From Oscillatoria sp. HE19RPO (lineage in GTDB: Bacteria; Cyanobacteriota; Cyanobacteriia; Cyanobacteriales; Laspinemataceae), in NCBI RefSeq assembly GCF_024220515.1, contig NZ_JAMXOT010000146.1, positions 1 to 42,730 of the forward strand: a DNA stretch of 42,730 nt. Reading direction: 5' to 3'. Shown here piece by piece: positions 26,846 to 36,037 of this stretch. Both the position numbers and the translations under genes were made by a program. Every line of letters begins with the position of its first letter. Within the stretch, counting starts at the first letter, position 1. A model generated the notes under the pieces. It saw only the letters and a program-made list of their open reading frames with translations, did not search any database and had not been told where the DNA came from.

Positions 26846-27934
26846 ATGCCCAAAAATAAATTTTTTGAACTTGAGTTGCTGCGGGTCACTGCTATTTTTT
26901 TTGTTTTTTATGACCACTCAACCCCTTACTTAGGCTGGGATGCTCGCTATGATAGTTTCATTAAGGAACCGGGGGCTATCGGACTGGGGATGTTTTTCGC
27001 TCTTTCAGGCTTCTTGCTGCAACGATCTAGAAGCATCCAAGGAGATGATTTTAATTCGGTGAGTTTTCTCAAAAAAAGATTAACTCGAATCTTTCCTTTG
27101 TATTGGATTGCCCTGACTCTTTTTGTTATACGTTTTCACTATTTTTCTGTATCGGGCCACTCTTCAAGTTTTGATCCTCTAGCCCCTACTTTTTTGGCTC
27201 ATTTTTTAGGTCTTCAGCTTTTCTTGATACCCCTAATATCAGAAATTTTCACTCTGTGGTATATTGGGGCCTTGGTCCCGTATTATATTCTGTTTTGTCT
27301 AACCACAAAGTTTAAGTTTCCTAAATATTTAAGCTTTAACTTAATGCTTCTAATTTCTTGTTTTATCCTAAAATTGATTTTGCAAAGATGGGGCATTAAG
27401 TTAATAGATGTACGATTATTTTTGCATTACCAGACTTTTTTACTCGGCACGGTTGTTGCTTACTTAGACCCGGAACTTGTATGGTTAAAAAATAAATCTT
27501 TGGTTTTAACTTCGATTTTAGGATTTGCGGCCATTTTTTATGCGCCAATAATTGGTAACGATAATATCAACATTGGGAATAGAATAACGCTTACCTGGGC
27601 AAGTATTGGCTATTATGGCTATTCTTTAATATGGACATTTTTTCTGGTCAGTTTAATCTTTGTGGTTGCCCCATTCTTTTCAAAATTTCCGGTTATTATC
27701 CGGTTTTTATCTCAAAATTCTTATGCCATGTATTTATTTCATCGACCCATTTATGCAACTTTTTATGCTTTGGTAATTTCTTTGATTTCCGCTTCAACTC
27801 ACCTGAGAACTCTTCTATTTCCGGTGGCTACCCTGGTCATGATAGGGCTGTGTTACTATTTGACTCGGTTAGATTCTCAAGTCCTCAGTAAAAAATTTAC
27901 AAAGTGGGCCGATCGGATATTTTATTCTTCCTAG
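26846..27934 (+). CDS. Acyltransferase 3 family membrane protein
   Basis: The 362-residue protein (ATG at 26846; an upstream TTG is in frame) is an integral membrane acyltransferase of the OafA/acyltransferase-3 type. The N-terminus has E-L-E-L-L-R-V-T-A-I-F-F-V-F-Y-D-H, with the family's catalytic His in the first helix, followed by G-M-F-F-A-L-S-G-F-L-L. About ten hydrophobic helices follow. Such enzymes O-acetylate surface polysaccharides or lipids. The gene is visibly richer in A/T than its neighbours. It sits on the plus strand between two minus-strand genes that normally belong together, and ends only 13 bp from the convergent ZorA-like stop. That suggests later insertion or transfer into the locus. 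The substrate cannot be read from the sequence. Confidence 0.88.
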   Translation: MPKNKFFELELLRVTAIFFVFYDHSTPYLGWDARYDSFIKEPGAIGLGMFFALSGFLLQRSRSIQGDDFNSVSFLKKRLTRIFPLYWIALTLFVIRFHYFSVSGHSSSFDPLAPTFLAHFLGLQLFLIPLISEIFTLWYIGALVPYYILFCLTTKFKFPKYLSFNLMLLISCFILKLILQRWGIKLIDVRLFLHYQTFLLGTVVAYLDPELVWLKNKSLVLTSILGFAAIFYAPIIGNDNINIGNRITLTWASIGYYGYSLIWTFFLVSLIFVVAPFFSKFPVIIRFLSQNSYAMYLFHRPIYATFYALVISLISASTHLRTLLFPVATLVMIGLCYYLTRLDSQVLSKKFTKWADRIFYSS

Positions 27935-27947
27935 GAATGGCTCGGCG

Positions 27948-29315
27948 TCATGATTTTTTCAACCCATTTCGCCACTCTTCTAAGAGAGTTTGTTCAAGTT
28001 TCACCCGATGGTCTAGGGCAGTTTCCAAGGCTTCTCGTAACCCATCAAAGGTATCAGCGACATCGGCGGTACTCTGTCGAAATGCACGGCGTTGAGACTC
28101 CATCATTTGAACCGTTTGGGAAAACAAGTCTTGCAACTGATTTTGATAGGTTTCGGTACATTGCTGTAAATAAGTTTCCATTGTTTGATTTGCTGTTAAC
28201 AGGGTGTCATTCATTTCCTGCAATCCTCCGATTAGCTCGGTTTTAGCAGTTTGAATCAGACTGGAGGCTTCTGTTCCCACGGTTTCTAAGGTATGGGATT
28301 GTTGCTGAAAACTGGTACTGGCTTGAGTTAAAAGTTCCAAGGTGCGCTCGTGGAGTTGTTCGAGCATTTGCTGTTCGAGTTGCGCCCGATCGCGTAGGGT
28401 TTGTTGGAGGTTACTTTGCAAGGTTTCCTGAAGATGGTGGCTCATTTTCTCCAGGCGATCGCCGGTTTCTCGATGTTGGGTTTCTATCACCATCAGCAAC
28501 CGATGGAAGTCCTGAGATAAGGTGGTTAGGGTTTGGGAGAGTTGCTGGATCACCGCTGAATTTTCCGCTGCTGTGGGGTGGGAATTCTCTTTGGTGGCGA
28601 TCGCCTCTAATGCGGTGGAAATCTTTTCCAATACAGGGGTGAGTTCCGTGACAATCGGTTGTCCCTGAGTCCCTGTCTGGGGTATTTCTGCTCTTTTGAG
28701 GGCGCTAGGATTGGGTTCTAAAATAAATAGGCGATCGATTTGGAAGTGGAGGCGACTGCGCCAGGATTGGCGCAGTCCATTGGTCCCAAACAACACCACG
28801 GTAAATAGACTCCCCAACCCCAACCCCAGCAAGGAACTCGAAAAGGCGGTTCTCATCCCCATTAACAGGGTTTGAATTGCTGCTAACAAATCCGACGACT
28901 GGGTAACCCCAAAACTCACCCCTTGTAACCCCGCCTGAATGCCATAAAATGTTCCTAAAATTCCGATGGCTGTACATAAACTCGGCACGAATTGCAGAGA
29001 ACTTCGAGGGGAGCGATGCAAAATAGGGGGATAATGTTGTAAAATAAAGTAGCCTTTCTCCTGAATGGGTTGGTGATATTCATCCATTAAAATATGATCG
29101 GATAGCCAAGCTAAACTGAGGGAATTTGCCACAGTTTTTTTATCTCGTCGCCAGGTTTTCAAAAAAATTAAAGCCCTGGTGACAACTTGAGTCTCTTGGC
29201 GATAGCGCAGGGTTTGATAAATCTCGACGACAACAGCAGCGAGAAATACCAATAAAGCTAACTGATGAAATACGGTATTATTCCAAATGATGCTCGCAAC
29301 TACAGGAAGTGGCAT
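27948..29315 (-). CDS. MotA/ZorA-like proton channel with coiled-coil tail
   Basis: The start is the ATG at 29315, preceded by GAGGA; a TTG at 29342 is the alternative. The 455-residue product has three hydrophobic segments: about 8-32 (L-A-L-L-V-F-L-A-A-V-V-V), about 108-135 (F-V-P-S-L-C-T-A-I-G-I-L-G-T-F-Y-G-I) and about 160-190 (M-R-T-A-F-S-S-S-L-L-G-L). The last two match MotA/TolQ/ExbB channel helices, and the three-helix layout resembles ZorA. From about 235 to the end runs a long Gln/Glu-rich coiled coil, as in the cytoplasmic tail of ZorA, though shorter. With the OmpA-domain protein at 25811-26461 it should form a rotary or gating ion-driven unit. Alternatives are a TolQ/ExbB-type or gliding-related motor. 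Confidence 0.8.
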   Translation of the reverse strand: MPLPVVASIIWNNTVFHQLALLVFLAAVVVEIYQTLRYRQETQVVTRALIFLKTWRRDKKTVANSLSLAWLSDHILMDEYHQPIQEKGYFILQHYPPILHRSPRSSLQFVPSLCTAIGILGTFYGIQAGLQGVSFGVTQSSDLLAAIQTLLMGMRTAFSSSLLGLGLGSLFTVVLFGTNGLRQSWRSRLHFQIDRLFILEPNPSALKRAEIPQTGTQGQPIVTELTPVLEKISTALEAIATKENSHPTAAENSAVIQQLSQTLTTLSQDFHRLLMVIETQHRETGDRLEKMSHHLQETLQSNLQQTLRDRAQLEQQMLEQLHERTLELLTQASTSFQQQSHTLETVGTEASSLIQTAKTELIGGLQEMNDTLLTANQTMETYLQQCTETYQNQLQDLFSQTVQMMESQRRAFRQSTADVADTFDGLREALETALDHRVKLEQTLLEEWRNGLKKS

Positions 29316-29525
29316 AGCGTCCTCTGAGTCTAGTGTCGTCAATGAGTGCGATCGCTCAACAGTCCCACCGGATTTTGCCCCGGCAAGGGAGTCTTACTTA
29401 GGTCCCTTGTCTGTATTCCTTAGAAACCCGTAATAACCCTCTTCATGATGGTCTCGCTTACAGGAACCCCTGTCAACCGGGAATGTTAAAATTTAACTGG
29501 GGAGATTGGGCAAAAGGGGGTTTTT

Positions 29526-32093
29526 ATGACAAATCAGAATCGGGGACCGATGGATTTTCAGGCGGGCGATCGCCTCACTCAATCCCTTCAAGAACAGCTG
29601 GCATTGGCACAGCGTCGTTGTGAAGCATTGGAGTTGGCGTTAGCACAGATGCCAGAGGAATTAACCCATGCTCAGACTCGGGAAGAAACCGCAGTAGACT
29701 CTCAAAAAAGTGCTGATTTATACCAAAATATGTTTGAAAAAGCACCAATTGGGATGGTTTTAATGAGTTGGGAGACCCAAGGTTTTGTGCAAGTTAATTC
29801 CACCTTTTGTAGTCTGTTGGGCTATTCTAATTCAGAACTAGCAACCCTGACTTTTGGGGAGATTACGGCTCCAGAAGACCGGGAAGAGGAGCGAGAATTT
29901 CTCCTGCAAATGGAGGAACTCCCGGAAATTTCCAGCTATCAAACAGAGAAACGATTGATTCGCAAGAATGGGGAGATTTTGTGGGTCCATCTATGCGTCT
30001 CGGTCCTGGAGGATAGTCAGGGGAATCCGCTGTATTTGTTGGGGACAATTCAGGATGATAGCGATCGCCTCCGCACTCAATGCGCCCTCCAGGAGAGTCA
30101 AGAAAGACTACAAAATGTCTTGGATACCTTGCCGCTTGGGGTCTGGATTACCGATGCCAAGGGGACCATTCTTCAAGGAAATCCGGCAGGTCAAAAAATT
30201 TGGGGCGGTGTTCGATATGTGGGAATGGACCGCTATCATGAATATAAAGGATGGTGGCCGGATACAGGAGAGCCACTTTCGAGCGAAGAATGGGCGTTAT
30301 CCCGCACCTTGCGAACGGGACAAAGTATCTTGAATGAAGAAATAGACATTGAAGATTTTAACGGCAAGCGGAAAACCATTCTTAACTCGACGATGCCGTT
30401 AAAAAATCAATCCGGGGTGATGGTGGGTGCAATGTTTGTCAATCAAGATATCACCGAGCAACGGTTGGTGGAAAATGCCCTGTGGGAAAATCAGCGGTTG
30501 ATTCAACAAATTGCTGATGCGACTCCCACGATTTTATATCTTTATGACTTGGGGGAAAATCGAAATATTTATTCTAACCAACATCTCAATGATATTTTGG
30601 GATACCTTCCCGAAGAAGTGCAAAAGATGGGACCGGATTTTTTGCCGAATTCGATTCATCCGGAGGATTGGCCTAGGGTTGTGGAAAACCGCCTAAAATT
30701 AATATCGTCTAAGGATGAAGAAATTATTGAAACCGAGTATCGGATGCGGGATGCTCAGGGAGAATGGCACTGGTTAGTGAGTCGAGATACTATCTTTTCT
30801 CGCACGCCGGAAGGGGCGGCAAAACAAATTCTGGGGATGGGTTTAGATATTAGTCTTCGCAAGCGAGCCGAGGCAGAATTGGCGGAATATCGTCAACAAT
30901 TAGAGGCATTAGTTCAGCGTCGCACCGCAGAACTTCAAAACACGAATCAACAATTAGAACGGGAAATTGCCGATCGCATTCGCGCCGAGGTCCAGCTTAG
31001 AGAGAGCGAAACTCGCTATCGATTGTTAGCTGAAAATGCCACGGATATGATTTCAACTCATACCCCCGAGGGCGTTTATCAATATGTTTCCCCTTCCTGC
31101 TTCACCCTGCTAGGGTATCACGCCTCTGAATTAATCGGGCATTCGGCTTATGAATGGATACATCCCGATGATATCCCCGAAGTGGAAATCTCCCATCGGG
31201 CGGTTTTAGAAGCCTTAGTGCCGTTGCAGGTGGTCTACCGGATTCGTCATCAAGACGGACATTATATTTGGTTTGAGACGAATGCTCAGGCTGTCTGTGA
31301 CCCTCAGACGGGGGAGGTGGTCAAAATTCAGGCAGCTTCGCGGGATATCAGCGATCGCCGACGCATTGAAAAAGAACTCGCCCAACATACTGCTGATTTA
31401 GCCCGTTCTAATGCAGATTTAGAGCAATTTGCCTATATGGCCTCTCACGATTTGCAAGAACCCCTCCGCATGGTTGCCAGTTATACTCAATTATTAGCCC
31501 TGCGCTACCCGGACAAACTCGATGCTCAAGCAGATAAATACATTGCTTATATTCTGGATGGCGCAACTCGGATGCAGCAACTGATTCATGACCTCTTGCA
31601 GTATTCCCGAGTTGGAACTCACGGTAAATCCTTCCAACTCGTGGATTGTAATGAGATTATGAGGCAGGCTATTGCTAATTTAAAACTCGCCATTCGTAAA
31701 AGTGAGGCCCGGATCGCGGGGCAGAATTTGCCCCAGGTTTTTGGGGATAAAACTCAATTGCTTCAGTTATTTCAAAACTTGATTGGTAACGCGATTAAAT
31801 ATCGAGGGTTGCAACCTCCCGAGGTGCAGATTGAGGCCCGTTATAGAGAGGGAGAATGGTTATTTTCTGTGCGGGATAATGGCATTGGTATCGACCCCAA
31901 ACAGGGCGATCGCATCTTTCAAATTTTTCAACGGTTGCATACCAGGCAGGAATATCCCGGGACGGGAATTGGATTAGCCATTTGTAAGCGAATTGTTGAA
32001 CGACATCGGGGGCATATTTGGGTTGAGTCTGAACCCAGTCGCGGGGCGATTTTTTACTTTACTTTGGCTAATTCTAGCCCAATTGAGGAGTGA
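29526..32093 (+). CDS. Sensor histidine kinase with four PAS domains
   Basis: The 855-residue protein starts at the ATG at 29526, after AAAGGGGG. Domain order: coiled coil (10-60), PAS1 (about 65-185), PAS2 (about 193-310), PAS3 (about 322-450), coiled coil (to 490), PAS4 (about 495-615), HisKA with H641 in M-A-S-H-D-L-Q-E-P-L, and HATPase (about 740-850; I-G-N-A-I-K-Y, D-N-G-I-G-I, G-T-G-I-G-L-A). The S-H-D-L-Q-E-P-L dimerisation box is the type found with phytochromes and other light or redox kinases. No bilin cysteine pocket and no membrane segment is evident, so it is a cytoplasmic sensor. It has no receiver of its own; the two receiver-kinases immediately downstream on the same strand are possible partners, though 724 bp separates them. 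Confidence 0.9.
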   Translation: MTNQNRGPMDFQAGDRLTQSLQEQLALAQRRCEALELALAQMPEELTHAQTREETAVDSQKSADLYQNMFEKAPIGMVLMSWETQGFVQVNSTFCSLLGYSNSELATLTFGEITAPEDREEEREFLLQMEELPEISSYQTEKRLIRKNGEILWVHLCVSVLEDSQGNPLYLLGTIQDDSDRLRTQCALQESQERLQNVLDTLPLGVWITDAKGTILQGNPAGQKIWGGVRYVGMDRYHEYKGWWPDTGEPLSSEEWALSRTLRTGQSILNEEIDIEDFNGKRKTILNSTMPLKNQSGVMVGAMFVNQDITEQRLVENALWENQRLIQQIADATPTILYLYDLGENRNIYSNQHLNDILGYLPEEVQKMGPDFLPNSIHPEDWPRVVENRLKLISSKDEEIIETEYRMRDAQGEWHWLVSRDTIFSRTPEGAAKQILGMGLDISLRKRAEAELAEYRQQLEALVQRRTAELQNTNQQLEREIADRIRAEVQLRESETRYRLLAENATDMISTHTPEGVYQYVSPSCFTLLGYHASELIGHSAYEWIHPDDIPEVEISHRAVLEALVPLQVVYRIRHQDGHYIWFETNAQAVCDPQTGEVVKIQAASRDISDRRRIEKELAQHTADLARSNADLEQFAYMASHDLQEPLRMVASYTQLLALRYPDKLDAQADKYIAYILDGATRMQQLIHDLLQYSRVGTHGKSFQLVDCNEIMRQAIANLKLAIRKSEARIAGQNLPQVFGDKTQLLQLFQNLIGNAIKYRGLQPPEVQIEARYREGEWLFSVRDNGIGIDPKQGDRIFQIFQRLHTRQEYPGTGIGLAICKRIVERHRGHIWVESEPSRGAIFYFTLANSSPIEE

Positions 32094-32817
32094 TTTTTGA
32101 GCAGGTTCCATTAACCGGATCTGACTCTTGGTCCTGGATGGTGGCCCCTCACCCAGGGAGAGTCGAACCCGGGGGGCGATCGCGCACCGGATACCGGATC
32201 AACAACAGCAGGTTCATCGATGGGGTTTAAATCCGGAACCTGATAGGATCTCCAGGATTGAAATTTACTGTTGCTACAAAGATTGGCATACTATCCTCCT
32301 GGTCTGTGACCACAGAACTTTTTCTAAACATACTTGAAACTTTAATCTTTCAATGATATAATTTTAAGGAAAAATTATTTTTATTACGGGAATCAGAACA
32401 GAAAAGAAAAAATCTAAGGGTTTAAATCCCGGGAGAAACTTTTAAAAGGGTGGTCACCCCTGACCCGGGGAAAGGTCCCCGATTCATCAGACAGAAACTA
32501 GACGAGCCATTAAGCAAATTAATCTCTCCCCAGGAAAAAGAGTCGGGAAATCCGAACGACCGCGATCCCCTCGATCCGAGAGATGAAAATGACCCTTTCC
32601 TGGTCGTTAAAACATAATTCTGTTCAGACTGATATCTATCGCGATCGCGCTTAACTTTTTCCTGACTCTAAAATCCCCAGTGCCGAACTGCCAACTTAGT
32701 CTCACCCGATCGGGGTTCTGAATTGATGGAGAGGCCCTATTTCCAGGAGAGTTCCGGACTAGACCCGATCGCCACTAAGCCCCTATCAGATTTTACGCCA
32801 TACCCAGGAGAACCACT
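32094..32817. other. Long intergenic region between signalling genes
   Basis: About 720 bp without a convincing gene. An AT-rich stretch around 32330-32410 may be a promoter region. No dispersed repeat was recognised. A good ribosome-binding site (AGGAG at 32806-32810) belongs to the downstream gene. Confidence 0.5.
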
Positions 32818-33960
32818 ATGAATCGAGAATTGATCCGGATCCTATTAGTCGAGGATAATTTGGGCGACGCTGAACTGTTCCAGGACATTTTAGACATGAT
32901 CCCGGAAAGTCAGACTTGGAACGTGACTCATGTGATGCGATTAACAGAGGCCCTTGTTGAACTGGAGCGCGATCCCGTCCAAGTGATCCTGTTAGACCTC
33001 TCACTTCCCGATAGTCAAGGACTCCAGACCCTGGTGACCCTGCGGGAACAAGCTCCCACGCTCCCCATTGTGGTGCTGACGGCGTTGAATGATGAACAAC
33101 TGGCGATTACAGCGGTGCGCGAAGGTGCTCAAGATTACTTGGTGAAAGGGTTAGTCAGTGGAGGGACGATCGCCCGCTCAATGTTCTATGCGATCGAGCG
33201 CAAAAAAAATGAAATCGCCATGCAGTCCTGCTTAGAACAAGAACGGCAACTCCGAGAAATCAAATCTCGATTTATCTCCATGCTCTCTCATGAATTACGC
33301 AATCCTCTCACAACCATTCTGGCTTCCGCAGACTTGATGGAAAATTTGGCTGAGGAATTGAGCGATCAGAAAAAACGGGAGATGAATCGAAAAATCAAAG
33401 AGTCTGCGGGACGAATGAATAAAATCCTCAATGATCTGGTGGCACTCTGGCATCAGGAATCCCTTGAACTCACTTCATTTAACCCCTGTTGGTTTGATCT
33501 GCCCCCATTTTGCCAAAAGTTGGTGGCTGAGTTTCAAATCCAACTGGATCATCAATGTTCCCAACGGGCTAATTCCATTGACTTAATATTTGTGAGTCAG
33601 GTTAAGACCTATCCGGTGTACTTGGACCTCAATCTCATTGAACAAATTTTAACCAACCTGATCTCAAATGCGATTAAATATTCTCCCAAGGGCGGCCCGG
33701 TTAAATTTGAGCTGACTGCGGACTTCAAGCAGGTGATTTTTCAGATTCAGGATTCCGGGATTGGGATTCCTGCATCGGAGCGCGATCGCCTATTCACCTC
33801 ATTTTATCGCGCCAGCAATACTAAGGGAATCTCCGGAACTGGTTTGGGTTTATCTATTGTCAAAAATGCCGTGGAGGTACAAGGGGGGACGATTCAGGTT
33901 AATAGTGAGATGGAAAAGGGGTCTACGTTTACGGTGACTTTACCCTACGAAGTGTTCTAG
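32818..33960 (+). CDS. Receiver-histidine kinase hybrid 1
   Basis: The 380-residue protein has an N-terminal receiver (about 3-125; L-V-E-D-N-L-G-D-A-E-L, phospho-acceptor Asp60 in L-L-D-L-S-L-P-D-S, Lys in Y-L-V-K-G). A short coiled coil follows, then HisKA with H158 (M-L-S-H-E-L-R-N-P-L) and HATPase (about 265-378; L-I-S-N-A-I-K-Y, D-S-G-I-G-I-P, G-T-G-L-G-L-S-I). The receiver-first order means the kinase is likely to be controlled by phosphorylation of its own receiver by another kinase, perhaps the PAS kinase upstream. The start ATG at 32818 has AGGAG 7 bp upstream. It is closely similar in plan to the next gene, so the two look like paralogues. Confidence 0.9.
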   Translation: MNRELIRILLVEDNLGDAELFQDILDMIPESQTWNVTHVMRLTEALVELERDPVQVILLDLSLPDSQGLQTLVTLREQAPTLPIVVLTALNDEQLAITAVREGAQDYLVKGLVSGGTIARSMFYAIERKKNEIAMQSCLEQERQLREIKSRFISMLSHELRNPLTTILASADLMENLAEELSDQKKREMNRKIKESAGRMNKILNDLVALWHQESLELTSFNPCWFDLPPFCQKLVAEFQIQLDHQCSQRANSIDLIFVSQVKTYPVYLDLNLIEQILTNLISNAIKYSPKGGPVKFELTADFKQVIFQIQDSGIGIPASERDRLFTSFYRASNTKGISGTGLGLSIVKNAVEVQGGTIQVNSEMEKGSTFTVTLPYEVF

Positions 33961-34141
33961 TCCTGGTTAATGAGACTCAGCCTGGGCGGATCTCGGGATG
34001 AGGTATTGCTCCCCATTTGAAGGGGCTTGAATTTTTTTGAATCTTAACCTATTTTCTCTCAAACTGCATAAAAATTTAAGGTAAAATTAGGAAAGAATTT
34101 AGTTAACCTTAAAATCAATTTTCTTGAATGAAGCGTAAAAT

Positions 34142-35899
34142 ATGAAAATTTTATTGGTGGAGGACAATCTCGCGGATGCAGAATTTCTACAAGAAATATT
34201 ATCAGAGTTTGGCGACGAGCAGTTTATCTTTGCTCATGTTTGGCGCGTCAGCGAAGCCCTAAAACAGTTGGCGAAAACTGAGTTTGATGTGGTGTTATTA
34301 GATTTATCCTTGCCTGATTCCTGGGGATTAGAAACCCTGATGCAAGTGCAAACCCAAGCCCCCACGATTCCGGTGGTGATTTTGACGGGTTCTCAGGACG
34401 AAGAACAGGCGATCGAGGCGGTTCGCAAAGGCGCACAGGATTATCTCCTCAAGGGACAACTGGTGGGGGCATTGTTAGTCCGGGCGATCCACCATGCGAT
34501 CGAGCGAAATCACACCTTAGAAGCCTTGCGGCGTAGTGAGGAGCGATTTCAAACTCTGGCAGCAGAACTGGATTTGCAAGTCCAAGAACGCACCAGGCAG
34601 TTACAACGCGCCTTAGAAAAAGAAGCGATGCTCAATCGGATTACGGAGAAACTGCGCGATAGTTTGGACGAACGGCAAATTTTGCAGACGGCAGTCAGAG
34701 AGTTGGCGGTTGCCTTAGAGTCGGATTATTGTAATGCAACGCTCTACCCAACGTCATCCCAGGCAGGAGCTATGTGCTATGAATATGCTCAGGATAGGGA
34801 GTCGGATTTAGGGGAGACAATTCGGCAGGTTCTGGAGATTTATGGACCGTTACTGCATCAGGATTGTGTCCAGTTTTGTCCCCTCTTCCTGGATGAGTTG
34901 ACCGAGGGGATGACCATTCTGGTGACGCCTATTTTCGGCGAACGGGGGGCGATCGGGAACTTATGTTTATGCAAACCCGCCCAGGATCGATTCAGTCTCA
35001 CAGAAATCGCCCTGGTTGAGCAAGTGGCCTCCCAATGCGCGATCGCCGTCCGTCAAGCGCGATTGTATCAAGCTTCCCTCGCCCAAGTCCAAGAATTAGA
35101 GCGTCTCAATCGACTGAAAGATGATTTTCTCAGTACCGTCAGCCATGAATTACGCACCCCGATCGCCAATATTAAAATGGCCGTGCAAATTTTGGAAATG
35201 GTGGAACAGAAACGGGAACAGGAGTCCTCCGCGCTGACGACGCCATTGGAGGGGAGAGAGAGCAAACCGCCTCATAGCCTGGATCGCGCTGAGGGATATA
35301 TTAAGATTTTGCGGGAAGAATGCGATCGGGAAATTCGCCTGATTGATAGCATTCTGGAGTTACAACGCCTGGAAGCTGGCATCGAACCCGTCTCGGTTAC
35401 CCCCGTTGTGATCCAAGAGTGGGTCGGAAATGTTGTGGCTCCTTTTATCCAAAAAGTGAAAAAAACCCAACAAATCTTGGATGTGGATATCGACCCAGGC
35501 CTACCCCCGATTCTCTGCGATTCTGATATTTTACAGCGAATTCTCACGGAACTGCTCGAAAATGCCTGCAAATATACCCCCGCCCAAGGCCGGATTACGA
35601 TTACAGCCCATTGCGACTGCGCCCGGTTACATCTGCAAGTGAGCAATTCTAGCCTAGAAATCCCCCCGGGCGAATTAACTCACGTTTTTGATAAATTCTA
35701 CCGCGTTCCCAGTTCCGACCCCTGGAAACATGGGGGAACAGGATTGGGATTAGCCCTAGTTCGTAAACAAACTGAATATATCGGGGGCCAAATTAAAGTG
35801 ACCAACGCATTTGGGGAAACCTGTTTTACCCTAGAATTGCCCCTTTCCCCCATGCAGTCCGTCAGCGAGCCTTGTGAGAGGGTGAATACCGGGTCCTGA
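34142..35899 (+). CDS. Receiver-GAF-histidine kinase hybrid 2
   Basis: The 585-residue protein begins with a receiver (about 1-120; Asp54 in L-L-D-L-S-L-P-D-S-W-G-L), then a coiled coil and a GAF-type domain (about 165-315; I-A-V-R-Q-A-R-L-Y at its end). HisKA carries H335 (T-V-S-H-E-L-R-T-P-I), and HATPase lies at about 440-570 (L-L-E-N-A-C-K-Y, G-G-T-G-L-G-L-A-L-V). A loop of about 30 residues rich in Glu/Ser sits between the HisKA helices. The receiver is clearly related to that of the preceding gene (shared L-S-L-P-D-S and I-L-L-V-E-D-N-L-x-D-A-E), so they are probably tandem duplicates, one of which gained a GAF sensor. The ribosome-binding site is weak. Confidence 0.9.
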   Translation: MKILLVEDNLADAEFLQEILSEFGDEQFIFAHVWRVSEALKQLAKTEFDVVLLDLSLPDSWGLETLMQVQTQAPTIPVVILTGSQDEEQAIEAVRKGAQDYLLKGQLVGALLVRAIHHAIERNHTLEALRRSEERFQTLAAELDLQVQERTRQLQRALEKEAMLNRITEKLRDSLDERQILQTAVRELAVALESDYCNATLYPTSSQAGAMCYEYAQDRESDLGETIRQVLEIYGPLLHQDCVQFCPLFLDELTEGMTILVTPIFGERGAIGNLCLCKPAQDRFSLTEIALVEQVASQCAIAVRQARLYQASLAQVQELERLNRLKDDFLSTVSHELRTPIANIKMAVQILEMVEQKREQESSALTTPLEGRESKPPHSLDRAEGYIKILREECDREIRLIDSILELQRLEAGIEPVSVTPVVIQEWVGNVVAPFIQKVKKTQQILDVDIDPGLPPILCDSDILQRILTELLENACKYTPAQGRITITAHCDCARLHLQVSNSSLEIPPGELTHVFDKFYRVPSSDPWKHGGTGLGLALVRKQTEYIGGQIKVTNAFGETCFTLELPLSPMQSVSEPCERVNTGS

Positions 35900-36037
35900 A
35901 TCCCTCCTGGGATTATCCCATCACCCTTCGATGAATATCTAAGGTTCCGGTCTCAATTTGACTGCTCAAACCCAAACCTGACCCTGTAAAATGGGAATAG
36001 GTTATCACCAACAGTTAAGGGCCTCCCTTGGATTATA

